DNA of 60,000 bases from Gnetum montanum (Eukaryota > Streptophyta > Gnetopsida > Gnetales > Gnetaceae), in NCBI GenBank assembly GCA_015680685.1, contig MNCI01000577.1:85686-145685 (forward strand), in the 5' to 3' direction. The notes under the pieces are model-generated. The model saw only the letters and a program-made list of their open reading frames with translations. It was not told where the DNA came from and searched no databases. Position numbers and translations under genes: made by a program. Of the stretch, positions 44,107-56,306 are shown in pieces. Numbering within the stretch: the stretch's first letter is position 1; every line of letters starts with the position of its first letter.

Positions 44107-45168
44107 TGGTGCAAGGGTGTTGCACCTTGATAGACTCCAATAGGACCCAATCCACAACTTCTAAGAAAATATAGCTTAGAAAATAAGAACAATAATAAAA
44201 TAGAGAAAATATTTCTATATTAAGAAAATTCTCAAAATACATAGAAAATACATCATAGATGAGAAGCCAAGCTTAACTCAAAACTCTCCCAAGGATCTCA
44301 GATGCCACACTTGTCCCCTCTTATTCCTCAATTGCTCACAATGAAGCCCAAGCTTAAGATAAGACACTTATAAGAGATTCTCCTAACCTCTCTCTAGTGC
44401 TCTCCCTTATCTTTCACTCAACTTCCTCGCATAAGCTCTCTTCCCTTAAGAGATATCTCTATTACCCTCTATTGGGATGTTTTTACTTTAGTGTTTTCAC
44501 ATTGGCCCTTAGCATTGTAGAACTTGGCACCTCAACATTTCTCACTTTGGCACTTGGCACTTCAGAACTTGGTACTGTGACACTTACAATGGTGAATTAC
44601 ATAAATATTTATAAACAATTGGAAGGTAAAATCTTAGAAACCTTTCCTAAAATAAAATTAAGGTTCGTTAGATGTTTTTCAAGTCTTTTCACCTTGTCTC
44701 CAAGTATTTCCATCTTACTTTGACTAGTTTCATCTTGCTTTGGCTATTTTTCAAATTGCAATAGTGTTTTTGGAAGTTTCCCCATGTCTCAAGGTCATCT
44801 CTAGCTTTGCTAAGACTTGTACAATGAAAGCCTTACTTGTAGGAGAGATGTATATTATTTTTGGTAGATGTATACTCTTTAGGAGAGAAATCTTTGGGAA
44901 GACATCTTTGGAAATACCTCTATCTTTTTGAGGAGATGTATCTTCTAAAGATGCCAAAAATAAAAGTGCTCCTTTTGATGTCAAGACCTTCCAAATGCCT
45001 CCCAAAAAGTCCCAATAGACTTTGGAACCTCCTAAACTCAAAAAAATAAGCCAAAAACACCTCCAAACATGCCAAAACATTTAAGACTCATCCCCAAAAA
45101 AATCAACACAAAACGACACATAGTATGTAGGGTAGAATAAGGGGATTGGAAGAGGTGTCCCTACATCA
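44107..45168 (-). mobile_element. Solo LTR of the G/H family, nested in H
   Basis: 1,062 bp in the orientation opposite to H, TGGTGCAAGG to CTACATCA on the plus strand. Exact 5-bp duplication CCAAA at 44,102-44,106 and 45,169-45,173. It interrupts H gag-tail text that in G runs through AGTCTTCCAAAGACCAAG. Likely formed by LTR-LTR recombination after insertion. GATGT-type words lie at about 44,840-44,955. Confidence 0.85.
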
Positions 45169-45525
45169 CCAAACACCAAGAATAAGAAGATGAAAAAGAG
45201 GAAAAATAAGTGAAGAAAGGATGTTGAATTAAGATAGCCTAATAATTTTTCTTTTTCTTATTCTTTATTTGTTGTAGGTTTTAGTCATCATGGGGATGCA
45301 AGGGAAGCATTCCAAGGATATGATCAGATGAAGGAAGCATGGTACGGCATGAGAAAAAGACCCCTTAGGCAAGGGAAGCTGAAAATCAAAACCTCAAATG
45401 ATATTTATTATCATGTTTGTAATGCATTGAGTCATGATTATTGTGATGGCCTTTTGTCATGGGGGTATGCTGCCTTGTAGCTTATGAGAGGTCATGAAGC
45501 ATGACATTATTAAGTGTGGGAGAGA
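45169..45525 (+). other. 3' internal end of element H
   Basis: Lys-rich broken coding end, then non-coding text shared with G (AAAACCTCAAATGATA; GTCATGGGGGTATGCTGCC near 45,455). Ends in the purine run AAGTGTGGGAGAGA, the likely polypurine tract. Confidence 0.6.
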
Positions 45526-46546
45526 TGGTGTGGGGACACCTCTATTTATCCCTTTGTTCTACCCTACATTCTATGTGTCTTCTTGAGTTGATTTTGTTGG
45601 GGATGATTTTTGGATGTTTTGCATGTTTTAAGATGTTTCTAGCTCATTTTGATGAGTTTATGGGATTTCAAGGTCTATGGGAACTTGTTTGGAGTCATCC
45701 AAAGGCTTTTAGCATCAAAAGAAGCATTTTTATTTTTGGCACCTTCAGGATAGACGTCTCCCCAAAAGGATAGATGTCTTTCTAGAGACGTCTCCTTTGA
45801 AGTAAGGACATCTCAATTCCATAGAAGATGTCTACCAAAAATAGTATATCTCCCTCCCATGAGCAAGGCTTTAATAGGAGACATCTAAATGAAGCCAGAG
45901 ATGACCCAGACACATGGGGAAACTTCTAAAAATGTTGTTCCAAATTGAGAAATAGCCAAAGGAAGATGGAGACAACTAGGAAGAAGGTAAGAAGACTTGG
46001 GAAGCATCTAAAGAACCTGAAGTTGAGTTGAGAAAATTTTTCTAAGGTTTTTACCTTCTAGTTTCTTATAAATATTGATTTAATTCACCATTATTAGTGT
46101 TAAATTGCCAAGTGCCATAGTGCCAAAAGTTGAAGTACCAAGGCCCAAAGTGAAAACACCTAAGATCAAACATCTGAATAGAGGGCAAGAGAGAGGTATT
46201 GAGGGAATAGAGCTTGTGCAAGGAAGTTGAGTGAGGGGCAACGGAGAATACTTAAAGAGAGGCTAGGAGAATTTCTTGTAAGTGTCTTGTCTTGAGCTTG
46301 TGCTCCATTGTGAGCAATTGAGGATTAAGAGAGGATAAGTGTGATCTCTAAGATCGTTAGGAGAGTTGTGAGTTGAGCTTGGATCCTCATCTTTGATGTA
46401 TTTTCTATGTATTTTGAGAATTATCTTAACATAAGAAATATTTTCTCTATTTCATTATATTATCCTTATTTTATAAGCTATATCTACTTGGAAGTTGTGG
46501 ATTGGGCCCTATTAGGATATATTGAGGTGAAAACCCCATTGCACTA
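45526..46546 (+). mobile_element. 3' LTR of element H
   Basis: 1,021 bp, TGGTGTGGGGACACC to TTGCACTA. TATA box TATAAATA at 46,067-46,074. U3 words GATAGACGTCTCC, GATAGATGTCTTT, GACATCTCAA at about 45,747-45,888. Followed by the target copy GATAT. Confidence 0.75.
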
Positions 46547-46551
46547 GATAT

Positions 46552-46859
46552 TTATGTTATTACAACATGCACTTTCATTAAAGATGTTATTATAATAATT
46601 ACATCATCATTTTACAAAGTAATAGTATCCTATATATGGAATGATATAATTTGGAAATGGGGGTATAATAAACTAAACCCCCATCCACCTTGCCTCCTCC
46701 CACCTCTCCCTCTTAAAAGCATTCATTCATCCTTGAACAAGTTTGTGTTAATGGTCCTTGCCTATGCTTAATGCTTTAATATATCCTCTATAATGAGTTT
46801 GAATATTAAATTTTTGTTACTTATTCTACAAAGAAGACATAAGTAAGAAAAAAATATCT
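46552..46859. other. Stretch without recognisable gene
   Basis: About 300 bp of AT-rich flank with a pyrimidine-rich part (CCTCCCACCTCTCCC near 46,700). Nothing recognisable. Confidence 0.5.
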
Positions 46860-48110
46860 AAGGAAAATACATTTATCAAGTCAATAGCATGCATCGATCT
46901 TTAGGTAATGATAAGTAAATTGAAGATCTACCAACCACCAAATACTTATTCTAACCCATGTACCATTATGTGTAACTCATATCTCTAGTTATCCAAGTGA
47001 AGGATGGACAAACTCTTATTTCCAACTTGTATTTTTAACTATATGTTGAAAAGAAAGAAAAGTAAGAAAAGTAAGAAAATTTAAGAAACTTCCTTGATTT
47101 TTCTCTCTCCTTACAATTAAGTAATGTATTCATAGTTCCATCATGAGGAAAATATAGTCAAGAAACCACATTTGAAATGGTAAGGCTTGATCTTGCTCTT
47201 CAACTTCTTACTTGAAAATTAACTATAGTAAATTGACAACTTGGGAAAACTAATTATCATACCAAACATAGTCTAGGATTTTAAAGAAGAGAGATGTTAA
47301 CCCATATTTAGCACTCATTCTTTCTTCCTCATGTTTTGGGACTCTAGAATTCTATAAATCATGTCTTTTCTTCTCCATTCAAATCTTTGCATTGACTTGA
47401 GCATACATGAATATTGATATTTATGCTAATCAAGGTCCCAAAGTGTTACAACCTAGAAATTTGCATAAATTTAATTATTAATTCTTTAATGTTTTCATAT
47501 GTATTTTAATAGACTAGCTAATTGTTATTACTATTGTTGTTGTTAGTTTCGTACATAAATGAATGCAACTTGCTAACATACTTTGTTAAAGTTTTGTATC
47601 CTTTATTTTACTATTATTGGAGCCCAATCATAGATATTTTATAATTAAATGTTGAAATACAATCACCTTAAGAAGTTTTTCTTTATATTATTTATTATGC
47701 CTATACAAGTATTTGGATATACATATTTTATTTCTTCATGCATTTAGTTATGCACATTTGTTCTTTATTATGCACATTCAATTATGCATCTTTTTCTTTT
47801 ATTATGCACAAGTGATTATATAATACTTTATTTATGGAGAAATTTTGAACCCTCACCCAACCCAAATCATGTTCCTTGTTACTTTTTGTCATTAAACTAG
47901 GATTTGAAGTTCATTTTTAATTATAATTTAATATTGCATAAATACGCTTTGTTAAGAAAGTTTCTTATGATGATGTCTAACCCAAAATCTAACCTTGCCA
48001 ATCTGTCCAAAATGTTCGAAAACATAGATTTTGATCCTTGGTTTTCTAGAATCGAAGTTATAGTTTTAGAGATATCATGATTTTTAGTTGGCTAAAATAC
48101 CATAAAAGTT
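46860..48110 (+). repeat. Interspersed repeat copy R3
   Basis: First part matches R1 (4,980-5,440) and keeps on the minus strand the protein text FFKILDYVWYDN (near 47,290). Second part (47,480-48,110) matches R4, ending in the ATCTAACCTTGCCAAT module. It links the R1/R2 and R4 copies into one family, because both modules are adjacent here. Confidence 0.5.
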
Positions 48111-49915
48111 TTGGCATTTGAACTAAGCACCTATGATAAGTAAACCTTAATAAGATTTCAGTATATGATTTCATAGGACACGTGATGAGAATCTTGTAGG
48201 TTCAAATAGAATTTGATTTGAAGTCCTCGTCTACATGCTATGTAAGGGATTAGTAGAAAGAGAAAAATTATAAATATACTTATGAAAATCATAAAAATAA
48301 AAATCAATGAAAATTAAAGTTAAAAACTCAAATGCCACTAAGAGGAAAAGCACGTAAATGTGGAAAAAGTTCCATGTAAGAGATAAAAGTGTGTTATATA
48401 TGATGTATATAACATATGTTTCATACATAACTTTTCCACCATGTACATGTTTACGTTTCTCTCTTCACTGCCTCACTTCCTTATTTTCAGTTATCATTTT
48501 CTCTGCAATCGTTGCTTTTCTAAAGATATGTTCCATCACGTTTTTCCATAAAGATGTTTTTACCCTTTTTGTCTCCATTTTAAAGTTGATTTAAGCCTAG
48601 TTTCTTCCTTTTTTACTCTTTATAAATAGGTGGTACACATAAATACATCATAATTAATTTTTAGAAAAGGTTTTAGGTTCAAGAAGTCAAGCAAGGCAAA
48701 CAAAAATTGAGAGCACTAGATAGAAAAGGAAGACACTATGAGAGATCTAGGAGCTCTCCCAACACAAGAATGATTATTTTAGTTTTCTTTTCATATGCTA
48801 TCTTATTTTGTTGTGAATTTTCTATTCCTCGTCTCTACTTTCTACTCTTCTTTTATGATTTTGATTAATATGCCATGATTCTGCAGGATTTTTGTTATTT
48901 TAAGCTCGTTTTGGGTATTTTAATTATGTTAGGCCCTTTGATTTTTTATTTTTTATTTTTTTTTCCTTTTGGTGAATTTCTAGAATTTTGGGAACTTAGC
49001 CCAACCTACTATGAATATGTTATGGATATTTGAGAACTACTCATGACATAAGCATGATTTTGTGAGAATTTTGTGGAACTTTGGCTATCATGGATTTGGC
49101 TATTTTGAGAATTATTTGGTTTTTGAAATAAAATAATAGTATTTTTAAGGCAAGAATTTTGTGAATTTATGTGGCCATTTGTGCTCAATTGGTAGTGGAA
49201 GCCATGGATCTTTTAAATGCCCTAGTTTGCATGTAGTAGTGGAGTGTTCCTTACTGAGACCCAACCCATGGGAACAAAGGTTGTTGGATCGATTTTGTAC
49301 TCTAGATTTTGATTTGTAAGTTCATGTGAAGCCATGGATTTAGGTGATGGCACTGAGCAATTGAGTTTAGTGGAGTTGTGGTGAGGCATAGCCAAGACCT
49401 ATCATTTGAATGATACATGTGCCTCAACCATTGAGGATGTTAGTAGTGAGGCTATTGCCAAGACTCGACCATGACTGACATTTTTGCAATCATGAGCCTA
49501 ATCTAATGATAGTAGTAAGGTTATTCCAAAAGCAATTGATGAGCCCCTTTGGCAATGAGAATAATCAAGACCTTTGGAGATCCTTGGTTAAAATATACAT
49601 TCTTTGGATTTTTGTTGAAAAATTTGTGATATTTTTGGACATTAAAATAATTTAAAAGATAATCCACTGATAGAAGTGAGATTAACCTAAGCCTTGATGA
49701 TTTTTGTTGAAAGTGAGGGTAATCAATACCTAGCTTTTGAATATGCCTAGATGAAATATACATTCCTTGGATTTTTGGATTTCTTTTGAATATTTAGGTT
49801 TCTTTTGAATTTTTGAAAAATTTGTGGCAATTCTAGACTTTAAACATTTTTTAATATTTTATTAGAAACCTTGTCTAGTCCATAACTTGGGACTTTTGGC
49901 CTTAAACCTTTATGC
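48111..49915. other. Stretch without recognisable gene
   Basis: AT-rich. A TATA-box-like TATAAATAGG at 48,621-48,630 is followed by a purine-rich leader with GAGAGATCTAGGAGCTCTC, as in an LTR or promoter, but no edges or coding frame were found. A diverged direct repeat of about 150 bp lies at 49,590-49,870 (ATATACATTCTTTGG and ATATACATTCCTTGG copies). Confidence 0.4.
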
Positions 49916-49920
49916 TCCAT
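49916..49920. repeat. Left target site duplication of element B
   Basis: TCCAT, identical to 57,303-57,307. Confidence 0.85.
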
Positions 49921-50962
49921 TGATGAGTGGCGAGATACCCCTACACTCAACCATACGAAACGAGCATAGCACGTGTGATCCAGTTGAACTCTGTAGACTA
50001 AATGCCTAAACGCCCCATGTTAGACTTAGGGTTAATCATTCGTTGTCTTCCTAGACTTACTTGTTGTTGTCACAGTGTATGGTTAAGTAAGTCTAAGGTA
50101 TATGATTTTTTTGGTATTTTATGATTTTATACCTTCGATACTAAGAGCGAAGGGTTGAGAAACTAGCTAACTCTAACTAAGGACTAAGTCTAAATTAACT
50201 AGCATCACCATCTTTTCCCACTTACCGTACACACCCTGAACTATGCAACTGTGGCTACCAAATGCTAATCGTTACTGGGATCACCACACGTAACGCATGT
50301 GCTCGAAGTGCTCGTACTGAGGCACTTAACTAGCCTAAACGTGATGAGCAGCCAATTCCTTGACTAGTCGTACACATCCATAGATGCTTGTAATCAAGCT
50401 ATACTCATCCTGCGTTCTAGGAGATAAGGGTAAGAGAGACTAATCGCAATTAGTAGCCAATTCCTTGATTAGCCGTACACATTCGTCAATGCTCATAATC
50501 AAGTTGTACTCATGCCACACTCATGCAGGTAATAAATAACATGTAAGAAATAACAGGTAATAAATCCTATTCCATGCACTGCCAGGTTTATCCACAAAGC
50601 TCATTTTTATTGTCGTACACAACTTGCGTTCAGGTACAAAGCTATTTGAATAAAGATCAATTCACTTGGGGACTCCTACTGCGGGCACATGGAAAATATT
50701 CTCTCTGGAGTGATCAAACTACCAGATCTTTGCTACTTCTAGCCTAGGATGAGAAATCAAGGGAGTGCCGCCTCTTATTTATAGATTTGATGACAGACTG
50801 CGATATCACGTACGTGATATCGTAGGGGACGACACGATAGCGCGTATGTGATATCATATGGGATGCGATATCGTGATAGCTGTGATATCGTGTATGCGAT
50901 ATCGTGGTGCATGCGATATCATGTACGCGATATCGCGGTGCATGCAATATCGCGTCTCATCA
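49921..50962 (-). mobile_element. 3' LTR of element B
   Basis: 1,042 bp, TGATGAGTGGCG to CTCATCA on the plus strand. TATA box in sense at 50,774-50,783. 46 bp longer than the 5' LTR, with more GATATC repeats. Confidence 0.9.
50797..50957 (-). repeat. U3 GATATC array, B 3' LTR
   Basis: Eight exact GATATC cores in about 160 bp, mostly within GCGATATCGY or GTGATATCRY, with GATAGC and CAATATCGCG variants. Confidence 0.9.
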
Positions 50963-50979
50963 TAACCCCATGACTAAAT
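50963..50979 (-). promoter_or_regulatory. Polypurine tract of element B
   Basis: In sense ATTTAGTCATGGGGTTA, directly before the 3' LTR. Further copies of the motif lie at 51,510-51,522 and 52,870-52,882. Confidence 0.75.
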
Positions 50980-50984
50980 GAAAA

Positions 50985-51300
50985 CTCGCCCTCAAGTTCC
51001 TTACAATAATATCAGGTAGGTATGGAATTATTAAGGGGAATGGAACTAATGGGATGACATGTGAACAGATCATTATTACAAGACTTGACAAAATTTCTGT
51101 TCATGACAACAAGGGTGAACACCTTGTAGCTAAGAAAGAAAAAAAGAGAGAAACAAGTGTTGCTGCTGCCAACACCAAGATTGGGCCGTTGTTGTTCATC
51201 CATAAGCGCGCCATCGATCTTGCTCCTTCCATAGCTGCTTCAACGCTGCTCCATTGCAAGTGTTTTCTCCAGATCTAGTTCATTGTTGTATGTCTGCCAG
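50985..51300 (-). pseudogene. Possible 3' ORF region of element B
   Basis: Follows an acceptor-like GTGTGTGTAG (sense; AG is the complement of 51,301-51,302). The open piece 51,012-51,203 reads MDEQQRPNLGVGSSN then a hydrophobic run CFSLFFFLSYKVFTLVV that could span a membrane. A keeps the MDEQQ text but little of the rest. B has CTGG where A and F have ATGG. Whether it ever coded for a protein is uncertain. Confidence 0.3.
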
Positions 51301-51302
51301 CT

Positions 51303-53185
51303 ACACACACAACACAATCATATATTAGCAAGGCTAAATGAATCATCATGTAATTGATACCTTGCTTTGTTGTAAACTCATTGGCTAGGTTGTATTATGA
51401 TTAATATGGATCTGGGAATATGTGACTGATGACTACCAAAGGTGTAGGGGTTAGGAAGAAAATCAAAAATTTTGAGGCTAGGAGAAAATCGAAAAAATCA
51501 AGCCCCATACCCCCATGACTAATCGCAAACCTCTGGTAGCGTTAGAATGGAAAAAGAAAAGGAGTAAGAAAGATAGATAAAAAAGGACAACTATGGCCTT
51601 GATGAAGTGGATGTCAAGATGGAAATGAACAAAAATAAAATTAATTGCAAAATGTTAAGGGAAAGAATTTAACTAAGGTTCCAAAATAGGAATGCCAGTG
51701 GATCCTCCCCAAAGCAGGTGCATGCCCTTAATGCCCTGACAAACCCACATTCAAAGAGTCCGTAGGCCTTGGGAATGACATTTGAAACAAGAGTTAAAGT
51801 CTTAACCACAAGAATTTACCAAAAAGAAAAAAAATGCATCAACCAAAATATATACACTAATGATACAACCAGCAATGAGGTGAACAATGGAGAGAAGGAT
51901 GGAGAGAAGAAAATGGAATAGAATCCCAAGAACAAGGTGGTGTACAGCTCCTTGTGTGTTTTATGATTAATGTGACTTGGCAAATCTTATTCCAACTCCA
52001 ACCTCAAACCAAGCACATCTAGTGACTTCACATCAATGCATTCAGTTAAACCATCTACTTGAATAACAAGAATGTGTCCTCCAAGAGCCACCACCATTCC
52101 GATGAAACAAAGAAGAGAATGGGAAGCGAGAACGACCTTAGTTAGAGGGAACACTTTTGGCTCCTTAACCAATTCTTGTAGCCCAAGTTTATTCATCTAA
52201 TGGGTGTGCTTTGAATTCTCACTTGGTTTTTTTTTTGTGTTTTGTGTTTTTATGCATGAGAACCACACCATGGAAAGACTTGATTATTTTTATTGTCTCA
52301 TCTTCCAATTGTTGGGTAACATCGAAACGGCAAGAAAACTCAAGAAGAAAAATTCAAGCACCCAAGAGAATGACCAACACAAAAGCATCAAGTTCCCTTG
52401 AAGTCACACCCTTTTCAATTCTTGAGTCCTTCCTTAGTTTGAGAAACACCTAGTCACCAATTTGTTAAAGTTCTTATCAGAAGGGGACTGTACATTTCCA
52501 AGTCGAGAGAAACCATAGAAATTGGTGGATGGATGGATGAATTGGTCTCATTACCTGCCATATCAAAAGAAACATACTTTAGTATCAACATTGTGACTTA
52601 AAGGTAAAAACCAAACATTAGCAATCAATATGAAAATAGTTCATACCATCATGTAGAATGCTTATTATGGGACAAACTTACAGGGTGGAACACACACACA
52701 CACACACAAAAAGTAAAATAGTATAACGATGTTGTAAAACAAAAACTAAAAAAGTTAAAGAAATTTGTAAAACAAAAATGTGTAAAACAAAAAAATTGTA
52801 AAAAAAATGTGTAAAACAAAAATCGAAAAAGAACTGAGGGCCCCATATGATTAGCATAGGTGGCCATCTCCCCCATGACTGAGTGGAAAGGGAGAGATCC
52901 GAAATAATGAGTTTCTATTTAAATTTCTAAGAAGTTTCCAACTTCTCCCAATTGATGATCTTATATTAACGCTCATATTCCAATGTGTCTCTGCCTTAGT
53001 TGTTGGCATGAGTTTCCTCAATTCATTCCATGCACATTTTTTAACTTCTTTGAGTAGTTGTCAATCACGGGGTGTCTACTACTTCTTGTGTGGTTGCTAC
53101 ATATAGGCATCTTTGGTTCAAAGTTTCATGGGCATACCTGTTACATGGAGGCATTTCCTCCATGTCATCACCCGATGAATCACTG
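51303..53185 (-). other. Long 3' untranslated region of element B
   Basis: Counterpart of 11,755-13,473 in A, in the same order: TTTTGTTTTACAC repeats (52,733-52,825), (AC)n (52,690-52,708), GAGTCCACTTCATCC-like text, internal polypurine-like motif at 51,510-51,522. Its 5' end also covers the frame-shifted tail of the polyprotein. Confidence 0.6.
52733..52825 (-). repeat. TTTTGTTTTACAC repeats, element B
   Basis: About six units in sense of TTTTTGTTTTACAC, the shorter counterpart of 11,780-11,996. Confidence 0.8.
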
Positions 53186-53189
53186 TGTG

Positions 53190-56165
53190 ATTCATGGAAC
53201 TTTCCTCTTCTCAATCTTTCCACAAATGTTAATCTTGGAAATTTCCATGGAAAGATCACGCATCCTAAGGTATGCATCTACTGTAGTTAGCCATGCCCTT
53301 CCCATTATAATTTGGAAGTCCCCTTCATTATTGTTCACTTCAATCACCAGAAAATTAGCTGGGTAAGACCAACCATACATAATGGTGATGATGTCCTCCA
53401 CCAATCCCAAGGGAATAGTGATAGACTGGTCTACTAGCTATAGTTGAATGTTTCTCTTCTTAAGTTGGGTTAGGTTCCAGGAGTGATACATCCCTCATGA
53501 AATCAAGTTAACTCTAGAACCTAAGTCAAGAAGAGCCCTATGTGATTCATTTCCAATGATTTGTAAATAAATTAAGGGACTCCTAGGGTCAATTAGTTTC
53601 CTAGGAAGGTGGCCCACCTTGATCAAGTCAGTTATGGTATGCGTTAACATAACCGTATGCATTACGCTCTATTGGACTAAAGGGTTCTCCGAAGTGTTAG
53701 ATGGTGATGGAGGAGTGTACATGGGCCCAACTGCTTGTTGTTGTAAGAGTTTGTCTAGGCTTTTGGTTCTGAAGTAAGGTCTACTCTTTTTACAGTTTTC
53801 AGAACCAGTAGCAGGTTGGATATTTACAGCTCTCACAGTGTGACGTTGTTGCGGTTGAGGAGGAAGTTTCCCTTGCATTGCTGTAGTAGGAGGTGTTACT
53901 GGAACTACTACTGGTGGAAGAGGTGCGGATGGATTAGGAGAATGATGTGGGTATGGAGTGTTTCTTGGAGGAGAAGGAGTCCTTTGGAAGTACTCCCGAA
54001 CTTGGTAGTGATGGTTGGGAGTTGTGTGACCCATAGAGTCAGTTGGAGAAATCGGTTGCTGCACATAATAACCATAAGGATCGGGCTACCGATAAGGGTA
54101 CTATTGTGTTGGCAGTGGCATCCCCCATAATTGTGGATATTGCCACTACTGATGTTGTTCGATGGAATGTGGTGGAGTTCCACTTGGATAATACATTAGT
54201 GGTTGGTGGAATTTCCTTGGGTTACCTTGTGGATAAGGTAACCTTTGGGGTGTTTTCCATTGGTTGAGTCTTGGATTAAGCGCATACACCCCAGACTCCT
54301 GTAGATGTGAGATGATGCAGAAACATCCATTAGGATGGTCATAATGGCAAATCTCACATCCACCATCATCGTCTGTGTCAAAATCCTCAGCCACATCAGA
54401 GTTAGTGATTTTTCCCTTACCCTTGTTATGTGCAGGGCCTAAATCTCTCCACTTTTTCTTACCTTTGTAACTACTTTGTTCAACCATAGACTCTTTTATG
54501 ATTTTCAAGATGGTTTCAAGTCTAGAGTCTAAGGAACTCCATACGCCATCTACCTTAGATGCTATTTCAATTGTGAGTTTTTGAATTGAAGGTCTTTCTG
54601 TTCACCAACTCTTCGAGTGGTGACTCATCCTCTTCATCACAAAACTTCACTCCCTTCTTTCAAAGGAAGGGATCACGGTTATACTCTTTTACACTTTTCC
54701 TTTTGCATAGCTCACCCTCTTCTTTTGCTACTCTATTTCAACAAGCTACGTACTTCATGGGCTCTAAGTTGTGAGAGTCTCCCTTGGGCATAAGTTCTAA
54801 GGGTTCTTCTAGTTTCATTCCTTAGCCCATCCACGATGTGGCAAAGTTGATCCCGCTAACCATATCCATCACCCTGGCAACGATGTAACAATGTGTAATA
54901 GCAGCCATGGTAGCATCCAAGGGTTCATGTGTACCTTGCTTCCAGCCTTGTATCTGATTATGCAAATTGGTCACTCCGGAGTACGTTTGATACTTTTTAT
55001 TGAAGAGTTCTAGCATTGTACTCCACCTCCTGATGGTTTCCAGTTCTAAGGACTGGTACCAGCTCTCTACTTATTTAGTGAGTGTCCTTGGGAACAACTT
55101 AAGTTTTTTCCACTCATTCCCTATATTCTTCAAGGAATAGGCATCATGGAATGCCAGTGAATGATTTTGCGGATTACCACTCTATCCCCCTTCAAATCGT
55201 GGGATGTTATTCATGTCTAAACACTTGATCCGGCTATCCTTTAAATGCCTTGTGAGAATCCTAACTACCTCCATTATGTCAAGAATACTTTGGGTTGCAA
55301 GTAGGGGCTCATCATGATTGTCTCTTTCATGACACTTGTGATGTCTACGTTGTTTCCTACTCTCCCTATGTCCTTTCCCTTGTCCTCTTTCTTAACTTTC
55401 CCATCGAGGTATTTTGTCCTTTTTACTTTTATCCTCACCTTTATGTTCATGGTGGCTGTGCCCAAATGTGGAAGGAGATGATGAGTGATGGGATAAAGGA
55501 GAAGAAGAAGGGGAACCATCTCCATGATGATGTTTCTTGTCTTCTCTTCGACTAATATAGCCTCGATCGTGGTGACGATCTAAGTGCCCATCCTTAACAT
55601 AAGTGGTTGTTCCCTCTATGAACAGTTGGTGTTCATGGGCATCAGAACCAGAGATATGTATCATTGATCGTAGGTTCTGATACTCAACCTCCTCACCATC
55701 GTTAGGAGGGGGAACATCTTTTGCTAAATAACCCATGATAAAGGGTTCCTCGTCTCCTATCTTGCTAATGATGTGCGGGACCTTGCCCTTCGACAATGTA
55801 TGTTGCCTCTCCTGCCCTAAGTCTCTCATACATTGGGCATTTGTGGGATAATAATCCCTCATGTCAAAATCCTCTGCAATGTGTTCAGCATATATCTCAG
55901 TCATGCCTATCTGTGCCAAGGCACAGAAAAGCATGTGAGAGATTGATCGATCTAGGGGTAACACAATGTTACCTTGCAAGTCTCTCCACCGTAGTTGTTC
56001 ATCCTGATGGAGAACAAAAATAAAATTAGGAATATACTCATTGGGATGAGTATATGTAATCTTATATTGTTTAGGACTTGGCTGATTTTGATTATGTGTT
56101 TTATCTTGCCAACTATCTCATGTGTGGTCCTTAGGTGGTGAGTTGCTCTTATGAGAAGAAGGCAT
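53190..56165 (-). pseudogene. gag-pro: Gag-protease polyprotein of element B
   Basis: ATG at 56,165 (MPSSHKSNSPPKD). N-terminal region with RWRDLQGNIVLPLD. Longest intact piece 55,392-55,979. Capsid-like region with MNNIPRFEGG, LKLFPRTLTK and TMLELFNKKYQTYSGV (55,250-54,800). A frameshift near 54,895 moves the frame by one. Cys/His motif CEICHYDHPNGC (about 54,335-54,370), a Pro-rich segment (PLPPVVVPVTPP) and a retropepsin-like domain with ALLDLGSRVNLIS (about 53,505-53,545) and IIMGRAWL. A TGA directly after NLIS is shared with A (11,080). A second frameshift lies near 53,200. No pol follows. Confidence 0.85.
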
Positions 56166-56287
56166 TTTTTATTGCTCTGCTAATTTCACCATTATATAAT
56201 TTTTATTTGATTAACCCAAAGGTTCGTTAAGGCTCAAAATGATATGAGTGATATCCCTTATGTTCTATTCAATGCACAAACACTTAG

Positions 56288-56305
56288 TCCCTGGTAACGG
56301 CGCCA
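56288..56305 (-). promoter_or_regulatory. Primer binding site of element B
   Basis: In sense TGGCGCCGTTACCAGGGA: tRNA-Asp complement with two transitions, one base from the LTR. Confidence 0.85.
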
Positions 56306-56306
56306 A

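Larger units (their letters stand above)
32225..46546 (+). mobile_element. Element H: gag-only gypsy element hosting C and a solo LTR
   Basis: 5' LTR 32,225-33,260, gag start 33,394-33,513, then element C, then the gag tail 43,501-44,106, an opposite-strand solo LTR of the same family, residual internal sequence and the 3' LTR 45,526-46,546. The gag middle is missing next to the C junction. As in G, no protease or pol of its own is seen before the 3' LTR. Confidence 0.65.

Noticed and set aside
45455-45480. GTCATGGGGGTATGCTGCC read as polypurine tract and LTR start of H
   Set aside because: The solo LTR with exact duplication, the H 5' LTR and G all place the LTR start at TGRTG..., 50-60 bp further on, after the purine run GTGGGAGAGA.
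50797-50957. CRISPR-like or satellite array
   Set aside because: Spacing of the GATATC words is irregular, there are no constant-length spacers, and the array lies inside an LTR upstream of the TATA box.
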